A stretch of DNA of 19,349 nucleotides from assembly GCA_034437615.1 (NCBI GenBank), contig DAOTTW010000390.1, forward strand, positions 1 to 19,349, given 5' to 3'. The notes beneath the pieces were generated by a model. That model saw only the letters and a list, made by a program, of their open reading frames with translations, was not told the origin of the DNA and searched no databases. A program made the position numbers and the translations under genes. Positions 1 through 6,050 of the stretch are shown here, piece after piece. The stretch is from DAOTTW01 sp034437615. GTDB taxonomy: Bacteria; Chloroflexota; Anaerolineae; Aggregatilineales; Phototrophicaceae. Every line of letters begins with the position of its first letter. Within the stretch, counting starts at the first letter, position 1.

Positions 1-115
1 CTCAATCCCCCTCTCCCGACCGCCGCTACGCAGCTAGGAGAGGGGGAAGCAGGCTGCTAGAAGCCCCTCTCCCAGTGCCAAAGGCACGTTCGGGAGAGGG
101 GTTTGGGGTGAGGGC
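1..115. repeat. Intergenic palindromic repeat pair (CCCTCTCCC / GGGAGAGGG)
   Basis: Two hairpins lie side by side. The first pairs CCCCTCTCC (8-16) with the GGAGAGGGG around 37-45. The second pairs CCCCTCTCCC (64-73) with GGGAGAGGGG (92-101) and has an inner stem GTGCC-AAA-GGCAC (75-87). The outer edges are also roughly inverted copies of one another (CTCAATCCCC at 1-10 against GGGGTGAG at 105-112). Words of this CTCACCCC...CCCTCTCCC type are a widespread dispersed intergenic repeat in GC-rich bacterial genomes. It lies beyond the 3' end of the HD gene, so it could also stop transcription. No gene was seen in 1-192. Confidence 0.6.
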
Positions 116-192
116 TAAGCAGTTACAAAAACGCACGACCACGCTATTGTGTGGTGCTACCTGACGCGCTGACATGCCGACTGGCTCTTAGA

Positions 193-717
193 TCAATTTA
201 AATCGTCAACGGCTTGCAGGCGCAGCAATAATGCATGGTGTGGGTGGTCGCGCCACGTCTCGGCGTCGTCGGCATGATGCCGGATCAACCACAAGGCGCG
301 TTCGCTGGCCTGCGTGCGTGCGACCAATTCAGCACCCCACCTGGGATGATACTCTGTGACGACGAAGGGCGCACGCCACCAATCTAACTTACCCGCATCT
401 GCCCAGCGTGCCGCCGCAACAGGCGTGAATTTGCGCAAGCCGATGGCCAGCGTGCGCTGTGGGACGGACATGGCATAGCGCGTCTTGCCCACATCATGCA
501 GCAACGCCGCCAACGCTAAATCCGACGGTGTGTATGCTGCTTGCGCCAGCACGCCCTGCAAGACCCGGATGCTGTGCAATTGCTCATCCCGCGTCAGGTG
601 CCGGAACAAGCCAAGCTGCTCCGGCGTCAGGTAATGCGCAGCCAGGTCATAATCGACCGACTGCGCGAAGGCCAGCAACGCACGCAACCCCTGCCGTATG
701 CGCGTTCCAGCGCTCAT
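193..717 (-). CDS. HD-domain phosphohydrolase-like protein
   Basis: A 174-residue soluble protein with the order of metal ligands expected of an HD domain: H48 (EQLHSIRV), H74-D75 (ALLHDVGKT), a later HP at 124-125 and HH at 147-148, and the terminal aspartates D171-D172 (LQAVDDLN). HD proteins hydrolyse phosphomonoester or phosphodiester bonds, often of nucleotides; the substrate here cannot be told. There is no signal peptide, membrane helix or partner domain, so it should be cytosolic. The ATG lies 2 nt after the stop of the upstream M50 protease gene, so the two are almost certainly co-transcribed, perhaps translationally coupled. The last residues follow the HD aspartates directly, so nothing appears truncated. 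Confidence 0.85.
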   Translation of the reverse strand: MSAGTRIRQGLRALLAFAQSVDYDLAAHYLTPEQLGLFRHLTRDEQLHSIRVLQGVLAQAAYTPSDLALAALLHDVGKTRYAMSVPQRTLAIGLRKFTPVAAARWADAGKLDWWRAPFVVTEYHPRWGAELVARTQASERALWLIRHHADDAETWRDHPHHALLLRLQAVDDLN

Positions 718-719
718 GG

Positions 720-1499
720 TCAGATGCCAAGCAGCCAGACAGTCAGGCTATTGGTGGGTTGCCCGATGAGCCAACCTAGCACGCTCGGTAAACCCGGCAA
801 AAAGCTCAGGATAATCAGGCCGAACAGCACATACTGCGAGACCTGTGCCCAGGCTTGCCATGTGTAGGCCGGGCTGCGCAGCAGGTTCGCTAATGGGCGC
901 AGGTCCCGGCGAACAAACTGCGGGATCGAACGATCCGTCAGCCAGCTACCCGGCAGCAACGACAGCACCATTTGCCAGCCATCGAAGGGGAAAAAGGGCA
1001 GCAGGTTAAAGACGAACAGCAGCACGTTATAGAAAACGCTGACGACCAGAAGCAGCGAGATGAAATCCATCACCACGCCATCAAACGCGCCGACCTGAAA
1101 TTGGCCACGCCCGAACATCAGGTTAATCCCCGCGATTGGGTCACCGATGAAGCGCAGCAGCAGGGCCGAGAGCGCCGCCAGTGCCAGGTTCATCAGCGGG
1201 CCAGCAGCAGCCGTCCAGAACATCCCCCAGCGGCCATCGCGCATCCGGCGCGGGTTCAATGGTACAGAGCCGAGGATGCCGAAGCCGATCAGCAGGAACA
1301 TCGCCCAGCCCAGCCAGTTGATATGCACAACAGGGTTGGGCGTCAGGCGGCCCATCTCGCGCGGCGTCGGGTCACCCCACCAATTCGCCATGAGCGCGTG
1401 GGCGTATTCGTGCCAGCCCATCCCGAAAAACAGCACGATGCCGATTGCCAACAGTGTCCATACGTCGAAGTTGCCTAGAAGTAACACGGCACGCTCCAC
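720..1499 (-). CDS. Site-2 protease family (M50) membrane metalloprotease
   Basis: A 259-residue polytopic protein. The zinc site is visible as HEYAH (30-34, the HExxH motif) at the end of the first hydrophobic segment, plus D173 in NLLPFFPFDG (165-174), the counterpart of the NPxPxxDG motif. A GPLMNLALA segment near 100-108 matches the conserved GPxxN helix of the family. Site-2 proteases cut substrates within the membrane, typically anti-sigma factors or signal-peptide remnants; the substrate is not shown. The start is GTG at 1499 with no strong ribosome site; no in-frame ATG precedes HEYAH sensibly, and the N-terminal hydrophobic stretch (about 14-27) is needed. It is the first gene of a two-gene unit with the HD protein and has an extended -10 promoter candidate just upstream. 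Confidence 0.85.
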   Translation of the reverse strand: MERAVLLLGNFDVWTLLAIGIVLFFGMGWHEYAHALMANWWGDPTPREMGRLTPNPVVHINWLGWAMFLLIGFGILGSVPLNPRRMRDGRWGMFWTAAAGPLMNLALAALSALLLRFIGDPIAGINLMFGRGQFQVGAFDGVVMDFISLLLVVSVFYNVLLFVFNLLPFFPFDGWQMVLSLLPGSWLTDRSIPQFVRRDLRPLANLLRSPAYTWQAWAQVSQYVLFGLIILSFLPGLPSVLGWLIGQPTNSLTVWLLGI

Positions 1500-1521
1500 A
1501 GTGCTTTAACAAGTTGCCTGG

Positions 1522-1530
1522 ATTGTAGCA
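1522..1530 (-). promoter_or_regulatory. Extended -10 promoter candidate for the M50-HD unit
   Basis: On the minus strand this reads TGCTACAAT, i.e. a TGn extension directly joined to a 5/6 match to TATAAT, 23 nt upstream of the GTG start at 1499. No good -35 hexamer is seen, which is tolerated for extended -10 promoters. The assignment rests on sequence likeness only. Confidence 0.4.
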
Positions 1531-1541
1531 TAAATGCATTT

Positions 1542-1581
1542 GCGGATTGTTAGTTTATGCGTAGCTCAGCGAACAATCCGC
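1542..1581 (-). terminator. Long-stem hairpin between the PA14 gene and the M50 gene
   Basis: GCGGATTGTT (1542-1551) and AACAATCCGC (1572-1581) form a perfect 10-bp stem with a 20-nt loop, starting 30 nt past the stop of the PA14 gene in its reading direction. No clear U-run follows, so it is either a factor-assisted terminator, an RNA-stabilising end, or a leader element of the M50 gene. A competing pairing exists: GCATAAA (1528-1534) with TTTATGC (1554-1560). Confidence 0.35.
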
Positions 1582-1610
1582 CTCTGGTTGTAAATTCATG
1601 CTGACAGGCG

Positions 1611-2687
1611 CTAATACACCGGCACCGCGTCGATTGGCCCGCGAATCGTGATGAACGGCGCGAAAATCCAGCCGTACTGCGTCGGGGTTGTATCCTCGTC
1701 CGGTGGATTATAGGCGACGAACAGCCAGAAGCTCTGGCCACCCTGCACGGTGCGGCCTAAAATCTCGATGGGGTCCCCCCAGGAAATTTGCGGGATGACA
1801 GCATTGCGTGGTACACGTTCACTGGGCCGCACACGAAAGTTCATAATAGCGCGGGTGGCCCCCATGATTCCCCGGCTCGGCGGCAGATTATCCTGCAACG
1901 TGTCGAAAACGGAGTCTTCAAAGGGGATGGTGTTGACATCACCCTGCACCACAGCCAGATAACGCCCCGACGACCAGCCGACGGTGTTTTCGTTGAACTG
2001 AATCTTATACCACGTGAACAGCCCCTCGCCATCATTACGCGAGATGATGTCATAGCGGTTATTCGGGCGTGCGACTGCCACCAGCGATGCGCCCAGGTAA
2101 GGCCCCGTGCGCACCGCCAGCCCCGTCACGACCTGCACTTCGCCCTGTGCTGCTGGAACGGGCGTGTTCGTGGGTTGGGCGATACCAGCAGGTGCCCAGG
2201 AAATTTGCAGAATGGCTTGCCCCGTGCGGTCCACATATTCCACTGAAATTTGCGTCTGACCCGCGACAATCTCTACGGTGGCTGTATAGGTGGCTTGCCC
2301 GGTATCCCCAAAATTATCGAAGATAGGGGTGCCGTTAATCGTCAGACGGGCACCGTCGTCGGCCACAACGATGAATTCATAGCTGCCCGGTGTGATGTTT
2401 TCTGTGGTGGTGAAGCGTGCCGACCAGTTATCCTGATTGACACCCGCCAGCGGTTGATTTGCCGCGTCCGTTGGTGAGCCTGTGCCCCAGTTGAAGTTAA
2501 TGCCGTTGGGATAGGTGATGGTTGCTACGGCAGGGCCTGTTAAATCCGCTGTGTTGAAGAAATTTGCGCCCCAGTTCGTCCCAAAGTTCTGCTGCGCTTG
2601 GACTGGTTGCACAGGAACGCTCAGGCTCAGCAACAGCATAAGCCCGCTCATCAGCGCAAAAGCGATTAATCCGTAGATGCGTCTCAT
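1611..2687 (-). CDS. Secreted PA14 and tandem SH3b-like domain protein
   Basis: A 358-residue exported protein. Residues 1-31 are a signal peptide (MRR, hydrophobic core to about 24, cleavage near VQAQQ). Residues about 36-166 form a PA14 domain, with the typical WGANFFN start, INFNWGTGSP, the VADDGARLTINGT loop and a YVDRTGQA stretch. PA14 domains often bind glycans or sit beside envelope proteins. A short TNTPVP linker follows. Residues 186-247 look like a bacterial SH3 domain (LAVRTGPYLGAS, GWSSGRYLAV) and about 281-349 like a second, more divergent one (NFRVRPSE, YGWIFAPFI). The start at 2687 is chosen over the in-frame ATG 12 nt upstream because that upstream ATG overlaps a GGGAG ribosome site 5 nt before ATG 2687. 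The ligand is unknown; a cell-surface or peptidoglycan-associated role is inferred. Confidence 0.8.
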   Translation of the reverse strand: MRRIYGLIAFALMSGLMLLLSLSVPVQPVQAQQNFGTNWGANFFNTADLTGPAVATITYPNGINFNWGTGSPTDAANQPLAGVNQDNWSARFTTTENITPGSYEFIVVADDGARLTINGTPIFDNFGDTGQATYTATVEIVAGQTQISVEYVDRTGQAILQISWAPAGIAQPTNTPVPAAQGEVQVVTGLAVRTGPYLGASLVAVARPNNRYDIISRNDGEGLFTWYKIQFNENTVGWSSGRYLAVVQGDVNTIPFEDSVFDTLQDNLPPSRGIMGATRAIMNFRVRPSERVPRNAVIPQISWGDPIEILGRTVQGGQSFWLFVAYNPPDEDTTPTQYGWIFAPFITIRGPIDAVPVY

Positions 2688-2692
2688 AATAA

Positions 2693-2697
2693 CTCCC
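2693..2697 (-). promoter_or_regulatory. Ribosome binding site that sets the PA14 gene start
   Basis: GGGAG on the minus strand, 5 nt before ATG 2687. It overlaps the upstream in-frame ATG (2699-2697), which argues against that ATG being used. Confidence 0.65.
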
Positions 2698-2752
2698 ATT
2701 AGTGCGTCGGTGTCTTGCTCTATTCGTTTTCATTTTTCATTTTTCACGTCTC

Positions 2753-2776
2753 ATTATAATCCATCTGTGCCAGATG
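2753..2776 (-). promoter_or_regulatory. Promoter candidate of the PA14 gene with adjacent dyad
   Basis: ATTATAAT (2753-2760) is self-complementary, giving a perfect TATAAT on the minus strand (2753-2758), 66 nt before the PA14 start. Immediately upstream of it, CATCTG-TGC-CAGATG (2762-2776) is a perfect 6-bp inverted repeat placed where a regulator would overlap the promoter. No convincing -35 was found. Function is inferred. Confidence 0.4.
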
Positions 2777-2832
2777 ACCCATTTTCGTGTGGCTCGTGGG
2801 CGCTATACTAAAACTATTTGGCTAGTTGCGCG

Positions 2833-2838
2833 TATAAT
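2833..2838 (+). promoter_or_regulatory. -10 element candidate of the DUF4342 gene
   Basis: Perfect TATAAT, 39 nt before the ATG at 2878. A second weaker candidate, TATACT, is at 2804-2809. No TTGACA-like hexamer sits at standard spacing. Confidence 0.4.
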
Positions 2839-2865
2839 AAAGTAAAGACACACACAGATTCAGAC

Positions 2866-2870
2866 AGGAG
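2866..2870 (+). promoter_or_regulatory. Ribosome binding site of the DUF4342 gene
   Basis: AGGAG, 7 nt before ATG 2878. It fixes this ATG rather than the more upstream in-frame ATG-like codon at 2818, which lies inside the promoter region. Confidence 0.75.
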
Positions 2871-2877
2871 CAAAACC

Positions 2878-3219
2878 ATGAGTATGAACCAACCGCAAGG
2901 ACAAAACCAGAATAACGCGGCTAACGACCTGATGGAAAAAGGCCGCGAACTGCTCGAACAGGGCAACATGCGCCGCGTCGTGATCCGCAGGGAAGACGAC
3001 AGCACGCTCTTTGAGGTATCGCTGACGGTCGCGGTGATTGTGGCGGTGTTGCTGCTGGTGATCGGGCCATTAGGCGTGATGATCGCGCTTGGCAGCATCG
3101 TGTACGGCATCGCGACGAAAGTGCGCGTTGAGGTCGTGCGCGAACTGACCGACGGTGATAAGGTCGTCGAAATCGACACGGGCCGCCGCGATAAAGACAA
3201 AACCGACGACACCGAGTAA
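2878..3219 (+). CDS. DUF4342 family small membrane protein
   Basis: A 113-residue protein. After a Gln/Asn-rich N-terminus (residues 1-16), residues about 17-90 match the layout of DUF4342: an amphipathic helix (LMEKGRELLEQGN), a basic strand (MRRVVIRRED), a LFEVSLT strand, then a hydrophobic hairpin (about 50-78, with VIGPLGVMIALGSI) and a basic tail (KVRVEVVRE). The last 25 residues are highly charged. Members of this family are small proteins of unknown biochemical role, sometimes joined to UBA-like domains; no such domain is present. It has its own -10 and a strong AGGAG, diverges from the PA14 gene, and is followed by a repeat cluster, so it is probably a single-gene transcript. The family call is by recalled pattern. 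Confidence 0.7.
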   Translation: MSMNQPQGQNQNNAANDLMEKGRELLEQGNMRRVVIRREDDSTLFEVSLTVAVIVAVLLLVIGPLGVMIALGSIVYGIATKVRVEVVRELTDGDKVVEIDTGRRDKDKTDDTE

Positions 3220-3252
3220 CGCCCCCTCTTCACAAGTTTTTTCATTGTTTTC

Positions 3253-3406
3253 GGTAGCTGACGCAGCAAGCCGCGTCCCTACACAACCGCTGTGAACCGT
3301 AGGGACGCCATTCTTGGCGGTAGCGGACGTGCCATTGCACGTCCCTACACAACCGCTGTGAACCGTAGGGACACCCAATGGGGTGTCCGGGGCGGCGTCA
3401 GACGCC
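3253..3406. repeat. Doubled modular palindromic repeat (copies A1 and A2)
   Basis: Two units are tandemly placed 66 nt apart; 33 nt are identical (3274-3306 and 3340-3372). Each has a core GTCCCTAC, 16 nt, GTAGGGAC (3275-3306; 3341-3372). The core is flanked by hairpin arms: GACGC/GCGTC (3260-3277), CGCCA/TGGCG (3306-3319), GGACGTGC/GCACGTCC (3325-3344) and GGACACCC/GGGTGTCC (3369-3388). A further hairpin GGCGTC-A-GACGCC closes the array (3394-3406). Copy A2 is 72/73 identical to the copy at 19152-19224. Open reading frames across it are artefacts of the palindromes. Confidence 0.85.
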
Positions 3407-3511
3407 ATAAAATACGATCAATTGTCAAAAACCTATCTCACAATGCGGTCAAACCCCCTAGTCAGGGTCAAGATTGCGCCTATATTGCCTGTGAACCTGT
3501 GGATTGCCCTC

Positions 3512-4699
3512 ATGCCCGTGTCAAAATTATTGCAACGCACTGCCCTGCCAGCGTTCATTGTGCTGCTGCTGCTGCACCCCCTACACCTACGCGCACAGAA
3601 TGACCGCATTATCACGCTGCCAGCGCCAACAGCCACCACAGCCCCACGCCCGACGCGCACGCCAGAACCGCAAATCGTCATCGGCAGTCAGGCAGAGCAG
3701 CCCCGCCCGCAAGGGCCAGCCGATTTTCGCATCCCAGTGCTAGAGGTGCCCGTATACGTGCGGGATGGCACCGTGTTCATCGGTGAGACGGTGATGAGCC
3801 AAAGTGCGGTGATCGTCGGCGTGTTGGGTTTTTTTGCGGCGCTGCTGTTCTTATGGTTCATGCTGCTATTCTGGCGCTTGCTCTTTCGCGGGCGGCGGCG
3901 CTTCCGGCCCTGGCAGCCACCTTATGCCAGTGTGCCGCCGATGGACCCCAACAGCGTTGCAGGGCGGCGGCAGGGCTGGCAACAGCACGCGCAAAACGGT
4001 GTTCTGCTTGCGCCACCAATTGAGGGCAACATCCACATTATCAAGCTGCTCTTAGGGGTTGATGGGCGCACGTTGGGCAATTGGCGGCTGACCAATGCAC
4101 GCCTCAGCCAGTATGACCAGTATGGCCGCATCGCTCGCACCGAATACATCGTCAGGCGGGGATGGGTAAGCCGTATGAACGCCATCATGCGTGCTAATCA
4201 TAAGCTCGATGAAAAGGCGCTGCGGCGGCGCTTGAAGCCAATGGCAAAAAAGGCTGTGCGCGGCTTCCGGCGCAACGTCACGCGCAAGACGGTTGTGCTG
4301 CCTGTCGCGCTGGATTTGCGCTTTCAGGGGCGACACGGGGAAGTGCGTATCTTCTTCGAGTTGTATCAGCATCAAGGCGGCGCTTGGCAACGCCTCGACC
4401 AATGGGAACCAGAGATGCGCCTGGTGCGTGGCAAAATGCAGGAAAATTACACTTACAGCATTCAGGGCCAGAACGCAACCAACGGCGAAACCCCGAAGCG
4501 CTTCAAGCAACGCTTGCAAGAGGATGTGCTGTGGCTACTGCTGGAAACCGTGCGCGACCACAGGGCAGCGCCACAACCGAGCCACAGCCCCGATGCCAGC
4601 GAAAACACCCCGACTGCGCAGCCCAGGCAAAACACAGGCATACCCGACACCCTCAGCGACCTGACCCCGGTCAACAGCGATGCATCAGCGCACGAGTAA
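3512..4699 (+). CDS. Secreted/membrane-anchored protein of unknown function
   Basis: I do not recognise this 395-residue protein. From ATG 3512 it begins with a classic signal peptide (MPVSKLLQR, hydrophobic core, cleavage near LRAQ at 26-29). A Pro/Thr/Arg-rich linker (about 33-70, with TRTPEPQ) and a short beta-like segment (RIPVLEVPVYVRDGTVFI) follow. One strong transmembrane helix (about 99-125) then ends in a basic cluster RGRRRFR. The remaining 260 residues should be cytosolic and are rich in Arg, Lys and Trp, with a mixed alpha/beta look (IHIIKLLLGVDGRTLGNWRLTNARLSQYDQYGRI) and a low-complexity C-terminus. ATG 3443 is an alternative start; codons before it run into the palindromic repeat. 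Neither start has a clear ribosome site. The 3' end overlaps the convergent glycosylase gene by 15 nt. Confidence 0.6.
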   Translation: MPVSKLLQRTALPAFIVLLLLHPLHLRAQNDRIITLPAPTATTAPRPTRTPEPQIVIGSQAEQPRPQGPADFRIPVLEVPVYVRDGTVFIGETVMSQSAVIVGVLGFFAALLFLWFMLLFWRLLFRGRRRFRPWQPPYASVPPMDPNSVAGRRQGWQQHAQNGVLLAPPIEGNIHIIKLLLGVDGRTLGNWRLTNARLSQYDQYGRIARTEYIVRRGWVSRMNAIMRANHKLDEKALRRRLKPMAKKAVRGFRRNVTRKTVVLPVALDLRFQGRHGEVRIFFELYQHQGGAWQRLDQWEPEMRLVRGKMQENYTYSIQGQNATNGETPKRFKQRLQEDVLWLLLETVRDHRAAPQPSHSPDASENTPTAQPRQNTGIPDTLSDLTPVNSDASAHE

Positions 4700-5332
4700 G
4701 GCCGTGATGCCCGCCACAAAATCGTTTTTGCCGCCCTGCGCCGGATGCCGCACCTTCGTCGTCGCGATGTCCAGTGTCGTCAGCGTCTCGTGCGCCACAT
4801 TGCCAATTGCAATCACCTGCTGCGGTGCGAATAACGCCAGCATTTGCCGCAGACAAGCCGCGCCGATGTGTAATTCAGGCTTGCGCGGCTTGCGGTTGGT
4901 CAGGGGTTGGCCTGCCTTGTGCGGATGAAACGGGTAGGTATTCCAGATCAGCGGCACTGTGCCCAGTTGCGCCAGCGTGCCCCAGACGATGGTCGCGCTC
5001 TGTTCCCCATAAACGCGCTCAAAGCCCACGTCTTGCGGATTCTGATAGCCCTGCGCTGCCCCGAACAGGTCTAGCTCCGGCACGCCTTCCAGCAGGATTT
5101 TGCGGCTGGTCACGGGCACACCCGTCAGGCGGCAACCGCGATAACCGGGCGCTTCCATGACCAGCAACGTTTGCGGCCTGCGTTGGGCCATATGCAGCAG
5201 ATAGCGCCGCAGGTTATCGCGCCGCAGGGCATTTTCGGCGCTCACGTCGGCGTATTCGTTGTAAGCGTCCTCTGGCACGTCGGCCTGCATCAGTTGCCGG
5301 ATGAACGCATCAATTTCGCTAGTCGTCGGCAT
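4685..5332 (-). CDS. Uracil-DNA glycosylase superfamily protein
   Basis: A 215-residue protein with the motif order of the uracil-DNA glycosylase fold: VMEAPGYRG (58-66, the water-activating/uracil pocket motif of family 4/5-like members), GVPVTSR (71-77), WNTYPFHPH (130-138) and a late HPAQGG (196-201) in the place of the HPSP-type DNA-minor-groove loop. It would remove uracil, or a related damaged base, from DNA to start base excision repair in the cytoplasm. No CxxC/Cys cluster typical of the iron-sulfur cluster of family 4 is evident (only C67 and C160), so it resembles the cluster-free branch. It sits 8 nt after a short membrane-anchored gene on the same strand, so the two share a transcript, and overlaps the opposite gene tail by 15 nt. 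True substrate range is unknown. Confidence 0.75.
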   Translation of the reverse strand: MPTTSEIDAFIRQLMQADVPEDAYNEYADVSAENALRRDNLRRYLLHMAQRRPQTLLVMEAPGYRGCRLTGVPVTSRKILLEGVPELDLFGAAQGYQNPQDVGFERVYGEQSATIVWGTLAQLGTVPLIWNTYPFHPHKAGQPLTNRKPRKPELHIGAACLRQMLALFAPQQVIAIGNVAHETLTTLDIATTKVRHPAQGGKNDFVAGITALLVR

Positions 5333-5340
5333 CGCCTGCG

Positions 5341-5751
5341 TCAGTCGGTCAGGCTACGGAAGCCGCCCCACAGTAACGGGGTGCGTGCGAGGCTGTCTAT
5401 CGTTGTCGTGTAGGCCAGGCTCGCCGGGGCATAACCCACCGAGGCAGACGATAGCGGAATCCAGGCGTTCGGGTGATTAGCCTGCGTCCAGGCGGCGCTG
5501 TTTTGCCACACGCGCACATCCGGCATGGTTGTCACAAGGATGCGGATGGGCGCACCTGCGCTGGTGCGGTTGGCGTCGGCGTTGAATTGACTGGCAGCAT
5601 CCTGAACCCAGGCCTCAATCATCGGGTCCACCGCAACGGTTAATTCAATTGGCGGTTGGCTTCGTGTGAATTGGCTGGCGACGATCAGGCCCGCAACCAG
5701 CAGGCCGAAAATCGCAAAGACGATGTTGGTGCGTGTGATCCGAGGTCTCAT
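5341..5751 (-). CDS. Short membrane-anchored protein, likely N-terminal fragment of a substrate-binding protein
   Basis: A 136-residue protein. MRPRITRTN is followed by a hydrophobic signal anchor (about 10-29), then a domain starting IELTVAVDPMIEAWVQDAASQFN and running through AWIPLSSASVGYA to SLARTPLLWGGFRSLTD and a stop. The first beta-alpha unit, the WIP-S-S segment and the SLARTPLLWGG ending resemble the first lobe of periplasmic substrate-binding (sulfate/molybdate-like) folds found in long, sometimes VWA-fused, Chloroflexota proteins. The second lobe is absent: the glycosylase gene starts 8 nt later. It is either a truncated gene or a genuinely small relative. ATG 5781 is an alternative start adding 10 residues; neither has a good ribosome site. 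Further upstream codons lie in a palindromic repeat and are not credible. Confidence 0.55.
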   Translation of the reverse strand: MRPRITRTNIVFAIFGLLVAGLIVASQFTRSQPPIELTVAVDPMIEAWVQDAASQFNADANRTSAGAPIRILVTTMPDVRVWQNSAAWTQANHPNAWIPLSSASVGYAPASLAYTTTIDSLARTPLLWGGFRSLTD

Positions 5752-5808
5752 CGGGTGGCGTACATCCTCATTTAAGGCCATCCTAACGAAATAATTGACA
5801 CGGTTCGC

Positions 5809-5887
5809 GGACACGGCAAGCTGTGTCCCTACGAACGATGCCCTGTAGGGACACCCTTCTGGGTGTCCGACGAGCGGCGTCAGCCGC
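5809..5887. repeat. Modular palindromic repeat (copy B)
   Basis: Core GTCCCTAC (5825-5832), 12 nt, GTAGGGAC (5845-5852). Left arm GGACAC/GTGTCC (5809-5828), right arm GGACACCC-TTCT-GGGTGTCC (5849-5868) and a third hairpin GCGGC-GTCA-GCCGC (5874-5887). The plan is the same as copies A and C, but arm sequences and the core spacer differ. It lies in the 269-nt gap between the PBP gene and the short membrane-protein gene, whose promoter must be here or nearby. Confidence 0.8.
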
Positions 5888-5913
5888 ATTGCTCATGTGC
5901 AAAAAGTGTGATC

Positions 5914-5938
5914 TGTAGGGGCGCAACGCATTGCGCCC
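5914..5938. repeat. Half-unit of the palindromic repeat (copy B2)
   Basis: TGTAGGG followed by a single arm GGGCGCAA-CGCA-TTGCGCCC (5919-5938). It has the GTAGGG half-core and one hairpin but no partner half. Apart from this and copy B, nothing else was seen in 5782-6050. Confidence 0.7.
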
Positions 5939-6050
5939 AAGCGATACACGAATTTCACACATTCCATAGATGAGCCACACCCGTATCATAACAAGCAGTC
6001 TGTGCGTTATATCCCAAAAGTTGCGGGGGATGCGCAAACATCCCCTCTCG

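Noticed and set aside
3253..3406. Possible CRISPR array
   Set aside because: Only two units, palindromic arms instead of spacers, no cas genes in the window.
3070..3408. Minus-strand open frame over the repeat (repeated GVPTVHSGCVGT words)
   Set aside because: It is a translation of palindromic repeat DNA plus the antisense of the DUF4342 gene; repeat-derived words of this kind are a common spurious annotation. The same applies to frames at 18998-19301 on the minus strand.
4052..4519. Minus-strand open frame (155 residues) inside the unknown membrane-protein gene
   Set aside because: The plus-strand frame has a signal peptide, transmembrane helix and full-length continuity; the minus frame has no recognisable content.
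193..5332. HD protein, UDG-like protein and unknown membrane protein as a defence island
   Set aside because: The genes lie on different strands and in separate units, with ordinary housekeeping-type neighbours and no nuclease, helicase, reverse transcriptase or mobile gene nearby.
5752..5889. Upstream extension of the short membrane protein to 5889
   Set aside because: The first 30 or so residues are encoded by repeat copy B.
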